Below, piece after piece: positions 34,450-42,382 of a stretch of DNA of 49,583 bases (position 1 is the stretch's first letter; every line of letters starts with the position of its first letter). The stretch is from positions 1 through 49,583 of the forward strand of contig JAUNSG010000017.1 of the NCBI GenBank assembly GCA_030539335.1, in the 5' to 3' direction. Under the pieces are notes generated by a model. It was not told the origin of the DNA. It made no database searches and worked only from the letters and a program-made list of their open reading frames with translations. Origin of the DNA: Eubacteriales bacterium. GTDB lineage: Bacteria > Bacillota > Clostridia > Oscillospirales > Butyricicoccaceae. A program made the position numbers and the translations under genes.

Positions 34450-36228
34450 TTATTGGATAATCGTTAGTGTAATCTCTGCGCCCCGCTGGTCAGAACGGTT
34501 GCCGACCTTGACTCCGCTTCCCGGTTTACACATGTGTTCGATCCGCTGGACTACATTGGCCAGTCCGATGGAATGCGACGTTTCCTTCCCCTGTGTCGGC
34601 TGAACCTGTTGTTCCAGACAGCTTTGAATCTCTTCCAGTCGTTCCGGTGTCATTCCACCGCCATTATCACGGATGGAGACAACCAGCCGGTTTCCCTCTT
34701 CCCGTGCACACACCTCCAAATGCCATGGCGGTGGCACATCACGGAACCCATGCTGGAAGCTGTTTTCCACCAATGGCTGCAAAATCATCTTGGGAACGAC
34801 AACGTTCTCCACCTCCGGCGGACAGGTCATTTCATAGCTGAAATCCTCATCCAACCGGATTGCCATAATCACAATATAGTTCTTTAAATAATTCCACTCC
34901 TGCGCAAAGGGCACTTCATTGTGTTCCCACCGCAACGTATAGTGCAGCAAATCGCCCAGTGAAGCCAATCCGTTCTCGATCTTATAATAAGAATCAATCG
35001 CACACTGCATCCGCATGGACTCTAACGTATTAAACAAAAAATGTGGATTGATCTGTGCCTGAAGCGCCTTGAGTTCCGCATCTTTCTGTGCTTTTTCCTG
35101 CTCTACTGTCTTGCGGATCAGCTCCTGGAGTCGCGCTGTCATCGAATTAAACCGATTTTTGATATGGGAAATCTCATCGTCGTAGTCGTCTTTCCGTACC
35201 ATCGCGTTGAAATCACCGGTTTTGACCTGCATGATCACGCTGTCCAGCTCCATCAGCCGATTGAGCAGCTGACGGATTGTCCAATAAATCAGCAGCATCA
35301 TGCACACGATGCCTGCCAAGGCCACCAGTCCTACCGGCATCAGCATGGATTGCGCCGCCTTCGTCACACTTCGTTTGGGAACCATCGCCACACGAATGAG
35401 ATTGGTTTTCGAGCATCGGCTGCTGATCGCCAGATAGACCGTGCCATCCAACGTCCATTCCTGTACCTGCTTCTCTTGCGAAAATGACACTTGCCGGAAG
35501 GCATCTTCGGTCATCGCCTCTGTTTCATACAGAATTTCCCCTTGTTCATCCAACAGGAAAAACAAGGTATTCGAATCTATCTCACGCAGCACGCGGTCTC
35601 CAATGAGTTTTTCCAGCGGAATGTCCAGCTCCACCGCACCCACGGGCTGATCCGTCCGAAAATCCCGGATCACCAGCCACGCCGGAAGAACCGAGTTCGG
35701 CGCCCGCACCTTTGTAAAGCCATCCTGCTGTTCTTCGACCTGCTGTGGCTTTGTATAACATATGGTTTCCGTTCCATCCGTCGGAAGCCCCTCCGCATCT
35801 TCCAACGACCGAATATAGAATTTCCAACTGCTCTCATCCCCCCACTCCGTATTAGAGGAATACAGTGTCATCTGGGAAAACTGGTTGGGATAGGCATAGC
35901 GAATATCGATCCATTCCTCCTGTATCCCCTTTAAAAATTTCGTGCACTGCTCATTGTCCGACGGGCCGTTCTTCTGCAAAAAATAAAACAGTTCCTGACT
36001 GTAATCCAGTCCGTCAAAAATAGTCTCCACATCCCGGAGGACTCCATCCATCGTACTGGTCATGGTTCCCAGACGACTTTGCAGTGTATCCTCTACCTCC
36101 AACAACAGGGAATTCCGATAATTCTGATAGTAAACCGTGCAGACGAGAGCGGTCGGAACAATCAGGATGCAGGTAATCATCAGGGTGATCCGCTGAATCA
36201 ATCCCATTTTTCTCCACAAGTGTTTCAT
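34450..36228 (-). CDS. YesM-like sensor histidine kinase
   Basis: From the ATG at 36228 this is 592 aa. A longer in-frame extension is AT-rich and unlikely. Membrane helices at 13-34 and 296-317 flank an extracellular sensing domain of about 260 residues. A HAMP linker (318-372) follows, then the His_kinase domain with His396 in INPHFLFNTLESMRMQ, and the ATPase domain with LVENSFQHGF and DNGGGM. YesM-type kinases pair with YesN regulators to detect extracellular carbohydrates. It forms an operon with the regulator and a sugar-binding lipoprotein, giving a three-part sensor. Confidence 0.93.
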   Translation of the reverse strand: MKHLWRKMGLIQRITLMITCILIVPTALVCTVYYQNYRNSLLLEVEDTLQSRLGTMTSTMDGVLRDVETIFDGLDYSQELFYFLQKNGPSDNEQCTKFLKGIQEEWIDIRYAYPNQFSQMTLYSSNTEWGDESSWKFYIRSLEDAEGLPTDGTETICYTKPQQVEEQQDGFTKVRAPNSVLPAWLVIRDFRTDQPVGAVELDIPLEKLIGDRVLREIDSNTLFFLLDEQGEILYETEAMTEDAFRQVSFSQEKQVQEWTLDGTVYLAISSRCSKTNLIRVAMVPKRSVTKAAQSMLMPVGLVALAGIVCMMLLIYWTIRQLLNRLMELDSVIMQVKTGDFNAMVRKDDYDDEISHIKNRFNSMTARLQELIRKTVEQEKAQKDAELKALQAQINPHFLFNTLESMRMQCAIDSYYKIENGLASLGDLLHYTLRWEHNEVPFAQEWNYLKNYIVIMAIRLDEDFSYEMTCPPEVENVVVPKMILQPLVENSFQHGFRDVPPPWHLEVCAREEGNRLVVSIRDNGGGMTPERLEEIQSCLEQQVQPTQGKETSHSIGLANVVQRIEHMCKPGSGVKVGNRSDQRGAEITLTIIQ

Positions 36229-36260
36229 CGTTCTGCCCCCTATGCTGCATATATATTTTA

Positions 36261-36269
36261 ATTGTAACA
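36261..36269 (-). promoter_or_regulatory. Extended -10 of the sensor operon
   Basis: On the minus strand TGT precedes TACAAT (36261-36266), 33 bp before the kinase ATG, in very AT-rich sequence. No clear -35 is seen. Confidence 0.4.
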
Positions 36270-36384
36270 TAGAAATATTGGAAATTCCATAAAAGCATTT
36301 TTTCACATTACTTGAATACTTACATCCTACATTTTTCAACAATACTGATTTAATTTTCTATATTTGTAATATAATAATAACTCC

Positions 36385-36540
36385 AATTAAAGCTTGTCGA
36401 TATGGATTTGATGCAGGCACAATCTGCATCGCCCCCAGCACGGCATACGGCTTTTGTGTCGTCGTTGCATTATCCAAATAGACAAGTTTCTGCCCATCGT
36501 CAGGATCGGGAATTCCTTTCGTATCTGACTAAGTGTATTA
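36385..36540 (-). pseudogene. Frameshifted N-terminal fragment of a SufS-like aminotransferase (class V)
   Basis: One frame reads QIRKEFPIL. After a one-base deletion the next frame reads DDGQKLVYLDNATTTQKPYA followed by VLGAM. This is the N terminus of SufS/Csd-type cysteine desulfurases (IRxxFPIL...GxxLVYLDNAATTQKPxAV). No start codon remains and homology stops after about 45 codons. The AGGAGGGGG ribosome site overlaps the stop of the fragment before it, so the two were once an operon. It is a dead remnant. Confidence 0.6.
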
Positions 36541-36684
36541 CCCCCTCCTGCGAAGTACCGCGGATGCCAGGTCAGAAATCGTATCGATGTCCATATATTC
36601 ATCGTTCGAGAAACGAAAACCCTGGGATCTCTCCAGGGAACGAATCATCCATACTTTCTTATTCACCGATAACTCCATACTGTC
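36538..36684 (-). pseudogene. Acyl-carrier-protein-like C-terminal fragment
   Basis: The frame contains DSMEL, like a phosphopantetheine attachment site, a disturbed stretch, and then LERSQGFRFSNDEYMDIDTI followed by SDLASAVL. That resembles the last helices of an acyl carrier protein (usual form: LEexFgixixdexxxxixTvxDl). The N-terminal half is absent. It ends in TAA just before the SufS-like fragment. The assignment is tentative. Confidence 0.35.
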
Positions 36685-36980
36685 CGAATGAGAATGCGCA
36701 GAATACAGCATGTTGATTTTTTCGCTATCCTTTATGCCAATCGTCAAAACCTGTGGAATCCTTTTCAAATCAGGTTGAAATGTCTGTGAATTTTTAGAAA
36801 CAAACTGTTTCAGTAGGAAAAATTCAATTTCTGTGCCCTATGAAAACCATTACGATTCATTACAAAACGCTTTGCCGGCCCACATTTTTCAGTTCATTTA
36901 TATCATAGTCACCTCCTCTTTTTATTTAAAAATGTTTTTAATCAACAGTTTCTTCAAATTTAAATGCTCTAAAGATTAAA

Positions 36981-37011
36981 AAACGCCCGATTCCAATGGA
37001 ATCAGGCGTTT
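36981..37011 (-). terminator. Terminator of the tRNA-Thr remnant
   Basis: A 14-bp stem with one mismatch (36981-36994 with 36998-37011) and a 3-nt loop is followed leftward by a T-run. It sits three bases beyond the CCA end of the tRNA fragment, the normal place for a tRNA terminator. Confidence 0.8.
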
Positions 37012-37014
37012 AAC

Positions 37015-37059
37015 TGGAGCTGCTAGGCAGATTTGAACTGCCGACCTCATCCTTACCAA
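37015..37059 (-). tRNA. 3' half of tRNA-Thr(GGT), partial
   Basis: Read on the minus strand, 45 nt run from the anticodon loop (TTGGTAA, anticodon GGT) through GGATG, the variable loop, and the T-arm (GGCAG TTCAAAT CTGCC). They end with acceptor strand TAGCAGC, discriminator T and encoded CCA. The 5' half, including the partner CATCC, D-arm and 5' acceptor strand, is missing; similarity stops inside the anticodon loop. It is non-functional as a tRNA. Such 3' fragments with their terminator are the usual footprint of an element integrated into a tRNA gene. Confidence 0.8.
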
Positions 37060-37226
37060 CTTGCGCAGGTTCGTTTTAGTGGATATTTTCTCGTGTTTCC
37101 TCATCCCAACCGATACAAAAAGTTTTAAATTCTACTATTTTGTGTTTTCAAACCGTCCCGTTTCATCCCTGCTGTTCCCGCCTGATTTGCGGATTTGTAT
37201 GCAGAAATGTTTTCAAAATAGAAAGA
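37060..37226. other. Unassigned stretch beside the tRNA remnant
   Basis: AT-rich sequence joined to the break point in the tRNA. The only frame of note is on the plus strand (62 codons, ATG inside the junction region), with no ribosome site or motif. I see no gene. Confidence 0.4.
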
Positions 37227-37256
37227 GATACTGCTGGTACAAAGACTAGCAGTGTC
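37227..37256 (+). terminator. Orphan plus-strand terminator
   Basis: A 12-bp stem with two G-T type pairs (37227-37238 with 37245-37256) is followed by TTTTTATATA on the plus strand. No plus-strand gene ends here, so it may be the tail of a lost gene or of an unrecognised small RNA. Confidence 0.6.
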
Positions 37257-37285
37257 TTTTTATATACCCGCAATACATAGAAGGA

Positions 37286-37317
37286 AAACAGCGACCAAAT
37301 TTCTATGGTCGCTGTTT
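37286..37317 (-). terminator. Terminator of the LRR-CAP gene
   Basis: A perfect 12-bp stem (37286-37297 with 37306-37317), an 8-nt loop and a leftward TTTTCC tail stand 11 bp after the stop codon of the large secreted protein. Confidence 0.85.
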
Positions 37318-37327
37318 ACTGATTTAC

Positions 37328-40012
37328 TTATTTTTTCGTCGTAACTGTCTTCGCTTTCGACCATGCTGAGACATACTTCGTTCCGCTCACCGTCTTATAA
37401 GTACGGATGCGCACATAGTATTTCTTCTTTGCTTTGAGCTTGGTGATCTTCTTCGAGGTCGTCTTGTTTTTCGTGACCGTCACGGTCTTGGCGCCACTGG
37501 TGAATTTGCTGTTGGTCGCATACTGGATCTGATAGCCCGTTGTCTGGGTAGTCAGTTTCTTCCACTTCGCCGTAAAGCCCTTCTTTGCCGCCGTCACGCT
37601 CTTGAGCGTTGTCGCCTTCGGGTTGATCTGGAAGGTTGTGCTCAACGAACCAGTGTAGTTCTTGCTGGTGCTCTTGAACTTGACGGTTACCTTGTACGAT
37701 CCGACATTCTTCCGCCCTTTCGCGTATGTAACGCTATAATTGCTCGCTGCAATCTTCTTTCCTACGGAATCCTTTACGGTTACAGTCGGTTTTTTGACTT
37801 TCTTATCGTAGGTATATGAGACTTTAGACAACGTTGCTGTTTTGGGCGCATAGATTGTCCCAGTACTCTTAACACTGCCACAGACGCTGCATTTTGTCGT
37901 GGTCTTACCATTTGCAGTCGTTTTGGCTTTTGTAATTATTGTTTTATAGGTATGCTGATGTGCTGATGTCTTACCCTTGACAATAACAGTCTCTGTAGTT
38001 ACTTTCTCCTCATAGCCCGGGAAATACATACTAATCTTTGTTGTACCAGCTCCAACCGCTTTCATCTTTCCTCCAGACAAAGTGCAAACCTTTGTGTTCG
38101 AACTCTGAATGACTGCACCGGAATCCGATAGTGGCTTTCCATTCCATGTAACAGTTGCAGCAATACTTTCACCTACAGTAAGCTCACTTTTCGGGAGCAA
38201 AAGCTTGGCTTTGTAGTATGTCGTGTCTTTTTTCACAACAACCTTTCTTGTTGTCGTCTTATCTACATAAGAAGATATATTTGCTGTTGCTGCTTGATCG
38301 AGCCCAAAACACTGTACCCAATAATACGTATTGTTCCAATAAACACATCCAACTCCAATACTTTTATAGGAATCATCCAAAATATTGGCTTTGTGCCCCG
38401 CCGAATTCATCCATGTATTCATTACCGCACTTGCTGTCGTGGTTCCCAATGCAATGTTCTCTCCAAACATTTTATCACAAGTAGTAAAACAAGATTCTCC
38501 CGAAGGGCGCGTATGAGAATAATTCAATGTAGTTTCTGCCGCTCTCTGCATAGCGGCTTCCAATAAATCAACATCCATTGTCAATGGATCAGCTCCTACT
38601 TTGGTACGTTCCTGATTCACTATCTGTAAGATTTCAAATGCTTTTTTGTATGACTCCTGTGCTGTTATCTTAACTTGTACTCCATTAACATATGTTTTCC
38701 CCACAGCATACAGACTGGTATTCTTACAGATAACATTCTTCGTACTCGAAAACGCGCATTCTCCAACACTTATTACGCTGGTAGGCAATGTGACCGTTTC
38801 CAGACTCGTGCAGTCAGAAAATGCATTAATTCCAATCTGTTCTACACCTTCCGGAATGGTAACAGCTGTCAGCGAACTATCCCCTGCACAGATTGCATAT
38901 GGCAGCGTCTTAATCTTCACTGGGAATGTCATCGAGGTCAGGTTTTTGCACCAATAAAATGCCAGTTGTCCTATTTCTGTTACAGAATTTGGAATGCTAA
39001 TTGATTGGAACTTACAGTAAGCAAACGCATTATCTTCAATTTTTGTAACAGAATTTGGAATTTCAATTGACGAAAGAGCTGACTTTGAAAACGCACTCTC
39101 TCCAATTGTTGTCACGCCGGATGGAATGGTATATGTCCCTGTACGCCCTGCGGGAAAAGAATAGATCGTCTTACCACTATCTGCAAATAAAACGCCATTG
39201 CAGGATTGATAAGTTGTGTTTCCCGGCTCAAGATAAATATTTTGTAGTTTCTCCAGGCCCAGCAATGCCCCTGAATCCAACTCTGTCAACTTCTTTGAAA
39301 GTGTCAAGGACGTCAACGGAGCGCCATAGAAAATATCCGATTCCATTTTTTTAATACCACTTCCGCCTACAACTTCCACCAGAGAACTGGCATTTGAAAA
39401 TGCACTATGCCTTATGTACGTAACTGTTGAGTCAATTGTCACCTTTTGCAGGTTATGGCAGTCTGCAAATGCCGCATAGCCAATTTTCGTCACTCCTTCT
39501 CCAATAAAAATTTCTTTAATCTGATTTAGATAATCGTCCCATGGTGCTTTATTTTCTTCAAGAACTTTGTCTGTGCCCCACTCTGCAACTGTAATATAAT
39601 CTGGAATCTCGCCAGTGCCGCTGACTGTCAGCAATCCATTTTCATCCAGAGTCCATGTCAGGTTCTTCCCGCATGTTCCATTTGCAACTGATGCGTTGTC
39701 ATCTATGGTAATGACCTGTACGTTTTCCTTTGCAACGATCTCTTCCTCTGCCGCATCCACTGTGAAACTTTCCTCACCGGTATCTGTCCCAGTGGCAATC
39801 ATATCAGAGTTATCCGGAATAGGTTCTACTATCTCTGGATCCTGTTCCTCAATTTCAATATCGTCTTTTGTTCGACTAATCCCATCCGTCTGAGCTACAA
39901 TCTCAACGTCATCTTCTGCGTTTTCAACAGCAACATCCGCTGCGAATGCCATACCGGACTGCAGAATCAATGCGCTAGCCATAAATAATGCTAATAAACG
40001 TTTCTTATTCAT
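37328..40012 (-). CDS. Secreted BspA-like LRR / CAP-domain / FN3 surface protein
   Basis: From the ATG at 40012, with GAGAGGAAT upstream, this is 894 aa. A signal peptide (1-24, ending MAFAA) leads to an acidic linker and a module GTCGKNLTWTLDENGLLTVS followed by GTG (from residue 112). BspA-type LRR_5 repeats (about 165-450; SIEIPNSVTKIEDNAFAYC-like units) come next, then a CAP/SCP domain (about 460-568) with the histidine-containing HTRPSG, GENIA and WMNSAGHKANIL motifs. An Ig-like part, a zinc-knuckle-like CSVC segment and a C-terminal FN3 domain complete it. There is no LPXTG signal, so it is secreted or held non-covalently. BspA repeats are linked to adhesion; CAP domains are widespread in secreted proteins with varied roles. 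Confidence 0.88.
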   Translation of the reverse strand: MNKKRLLALFMASALILQSGMAFAADVAVENAEDDVEIVAQTDGISRTKDDIEIEEQDPEIVEPIPDNSDMIATGTDTGEESFTVDAAEEEIVAKENVQVITIDDNASVANGTCGKNLTWTLDENGLLTVSGTGEIPDYITVAEWGTDKVLEENKAPWDDYLNQIKEIFIGEGVTKIGYAAFADCHNLQKVTIDSTVTYIRHSAFSNASSLVEVVGGSGIKKMESDIFYGAPLTSLTLSKKLTELDSGALLGLEKLQNIYLEPGNTTYQSCNGVLFADSGKTIYSFPAGRTGTYTIPSGVTTIGESAFSKSALSSIEIPNSVTKIEDNAFAYCKFQSISIPNSVTEIGQLAFYWCKNLTSMTFPVKIKTLPYAICAGDSSLTAVTIPEGVEQIGINAFSDCTSLETVTLPTSVISVGECAFSSTKNVICKNTSLYAVGKTYVNGVQVKITAQESYKKAFEILQIVNQERTKVGADPLTMDVDLLEAAMQRAAETTLNYSHTRPSGESCFTTCDKMFGENIALGTTTASAVMNTWMNSAGHKANILDDSYKSIGVGCVYWNNTYYWVQCFGLDQAATANISSYVDKTTTRKVVVKKDTTYYKAKLLLPKSELTVGESIAATVTWNGKPLSDSGAVIQSSNTKVCTLSGGKMKAVGAGTTKISMYFPGYEEKVTTETVIVKGKTSAHQHTYKTIITKAKTTANGKTTTKCSVCGSVKSTGTIYAPKTATLSKVSYTYDKKVKKPTVTVKDSVGKKIAASNYSVTYAKGRKNVGSYKVTVKFKSTSKNYTGSLSTTFQINPKATTLKSVTAAKKGFTAKWKKLTTQTTGYQIQYATNSKFTSGAKTVTVTKNKTTSKKITKLKAKKKYYVRIRTYKTVSGTKYVSAWSKAKTVTTKK

Positions 40013-40031
40013 TCCAATATTCCTCTCTTTA

Positions 40032-40743
40032 CTATAAATATATCTCACGCATACCAGCTTCCCAGCCAAGATTGGAAAACATAATGTTTTTGGATGTATT
40101 AGAGTTCATTCCAAATCCAAAGTAACTCATGCCGGATGGCTTAATATACTTCTGCATTCTTGGATCAAACTGATATGGTACTCCGGATAGATAAATGACA
40201 GACCATGTATGATTTTCTAGCTTGCCATTGTTATTGCGATACTTTCCGGTTGTCAGACATAGGTTTCGTGCATAGAAATCACCAAACAGGTAATAAATAG
40301 TATCCACAAAATAGGAGTTGCAGGATTCACAATTGATAAACCGTTTTGTATTCTGTGTATACCATTTATAAATCGCCGTTACCTTGTCATATGTTGTTTT
40401 ATATTTTGTAATGTTTACTTTATTTTCCTTTTGCAGTCTTATATGGAACAACTCTTATATAATATGTCGCCTTCGCAAGATTACTGATTATTTTGTAGGT
40501 TGTAGAAGCTGATTTTATGGTAATGGTATTAGTTCTTCCATTATTGGGGAATTTTGTGGAGGTACAATACTTGATCAAATATCCAGAAGCCGTAGACCGC
40601 TTTTCCCAGCTTACTTTGATCTTCCCCTTGGAAACATAGGATGCAGTTTTCATCTTGACTGCCACAGAAATATAATAGCAATCAACAATGCCAATATTCT
40701 TTTCTTTTTCATATAAAGTGCTCCTTCCTTCGAATAAAACCAT
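40032..40743 (-). pseudogene. Broken FN3 / transglutaminase-like secreted protein gene
   Basis: Two overlapping frames divide one protein. Positions 40743-40420 encode an FN3-type domain (SWEKRSTASGYLIKYCTSTK...YYIRVVPYKTAKGK). Positions 40451-40032, in another frame, encode a transglutaminase-like core (YDKVTAIYKWYTQNTKRF, then CESCNSYFVDTIYYLFG, NHTWSVIYLSGVPYQFDPRM) with the Cys-His-Asp order of that fold. A frameshift near 40420-40450 separates them and no signal peptide is seen. The FN3 part resembles the C-terminal FN3 of the neighbouring LRR-CAP protein, so the gene may be a decayed relative. Confidence 0.6.
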
Positions 40744-41162
40744 AACTTTCTTCCGATGACATTTTAGAAATCATACGGAAATAGATGCTCCAGAATATGT
40801 TGCAGTATTTGCTGCCTTTTCCTCATATCCGGAAGTTCCCATTCCATCATCCAACGGTAAAACCGATAAAAATTCATATGGCACATTTCCAAGCTATTAC
40901 ATTGGCTTTACCATAAAATGAACTGTACTTTGACATTGTATAAGGATACAGTGTGTCGCCCTCATCGCAAAATATTTTTTTCGCCTCAAAACGATTACTC
41001 CCTTTCTTCATATTTTAAAGAGAATTTTCCCTTTACTTATTTGACGAATACAAAGAATATTCGGTTTATATATTTTTTAAATTTTTTGTCGGTTTTCTTT
41101 TTTAGTTTTATTATAGCAGTGTTGTCTTTTTATCCTGTAATACGTAAGTTACATAGAAAAAA
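40744..41162. other. Intergenic AT-rich region
   Basis: About 420 bp. I find no coding region, repeat or strong box pair. It may contain the promoter of the decayed gene to its left. Confidence 0.5.
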
Positions 41163-41190
41163 TGCAGTATGACAAAATTGCCATACTGCA
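41163..41190 (-). terminator. Terminator of the sigma-factor/lipoprotein operon
   Basis: A 9-bp stem (tgcagtatg 41163-41171 with catactgca 41182-41190) is followed leftward by a run of six T. It lies 16 bp after the lipoprotein stop codon. Confidence 0.85.
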
Positions 41191-41205
41191 CTCACTTCGT
41201 TCCCC

Positions 41206-42351
41206 TTATTCTTCCTTTACATTATCCGTATAATTATATCGGTCTGCATTTGCTGTTACACAGGTATTAAACATTGACTCTTTATCACCGAAGCCAGCAT
41301 AATATTCGCTTCCGTGTTTAATTGCCTCACTGCCAAACCATCCTCCAGATGGCTTATCATAATCACTCGTATCCACACTACAGGTACCATCAGCTAAAAA
41401 TACAATATTATGAAATGAGCAATACCAGTAATATGATAAATCTCCAGCGTCATCCGTAACATTAAGTTTATACACCAGATAAAGCTCATTATAGACATTC
41501 CAATTAGAATCCAAGCTAAAAGTCGTTCCCCTTGCCTCATCATCCTTCATAGTTAAAAAATAACTTCCAATATAGGTCATTTTATTCAAAGTAACATCAT
41601 CGTTTTCCGCAATATCTGCTTCTTTGATATCCTCTGCCTGTTTTTTCATGGCCTTCATCGTTTCTTCCGGAATCTCTTTCTCAGTCATCACAAAGGCCGG
41701 AAGGCCATCTACAGTGTATTCTTTCGATGCTTCTGCTGGAATCATTCCGTATTCTTCTGCACAATCACTTGGAACATCAATCGTTACGGTAACAGTATCG
41801 CCATTTTTCAATCCTGCTTCCGGTTCTACTGTATATTTCAAACTGCTGATTTCGCATCCACTGGAATCCAATTCAATCGTCCCCGTCGGTGCAATGCCTT
41901 CATACCTTACCTTCAGCTTGGCAAATGCATCATAACTCTGTACTTCTTCCAGCCCATCTACGGTAATTGTGATATCCGAATGCTTTAATTTTACTTTATA
42001 GCTATCCTCAATTGCCTTAATCGCATCCTCATCCCATGTAAACGTAATCTGATCACCATTGGACAGACCTTCTGACTGACTCCATTCTCCGCTCAGTTCT
42101 TCCACAGCCAAATATGGAGCCAATCCCCAATCATCATCGTCATCTGCGACCCCAAATGCTTGAATATTATCTTCTACAATAGCATCGCTGTCAATGTAAT
42201 TGTAGATTTTTCCCATACCGTCATAACCTTCTGGCGTATCACTCACATAATTGTTCAAATCAATTGTAGTTCTTCCGCAACCCGGCAGGCAAATTATCGC
42301 TCCTAAAAGTATGCCAAACCCTACGGTCTTTTTCCAGTTTACGTTCATCAT
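41206..42351 (-). CDS. Lipoprotein of unknown function with beta-rich repeats
   Basis: This 381-aa protein has a signal ending in the lipobox CLPGC and is otherwise extracellular and acidic. The middle part contains two beta-sandwich-like segments with the phrases VSDGxGxxxFTW- and VTVTIDVPSDCAEEYGMIPA-type strands, which recall bacterial Ig-like or SH3-like extracellular modules. I do not recognise a named family. It starts 32 bp after the stop of the sigma-factor fusion gene and shares its terminator. It may be a partner or target of that system. GGAGG precedes two neighbouring ATG codons; the first is used here. Confidence 0.7.
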   Translation of the reverse strand: MMNVNWKKTVGFGILLGAIICLPGCGRTTIDLNNYVSDTPEGYDGMGKIYNYIDSDAIVEDNIQAFGVADDDDDWGLAPYLAVEELSGEWSQSEGLSNGDQITFTWDEDAIKAIEDSYKVKLKHSDITITVDGLEEVQSYDAFAKLKVRYEGIAPTGTIELDSSGCEISSLKYTVEPEAGLKNGDTVTVTIDVPSDCAEEYGMIPAEASKEYTVDGLPAFVMTEKEIPEETMKAMKKQAEDIKEADIAENDDVTLNKMTYIGSYFLTMKDDEARGTTFSLDSNWNVYNELYLVYKLNVTDDAGDLSYYWYCSFHNIVFLADGTCSVDTSDYDKPSGGWFGSEAIKHGSEYYAGFGDKESMFNTCVTANADRYNYTDNVKEE

Positions 42352-42382
42352 CTTATCCTCCCTATATTTTTCTAATATTTTC

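Noticed and set aside
36387..36602. Genuine small protein of 71 codons
   Set aside because: The frame only partly follows the SufS-like reading; the homology changes frame in the middle, so it is a remnant.
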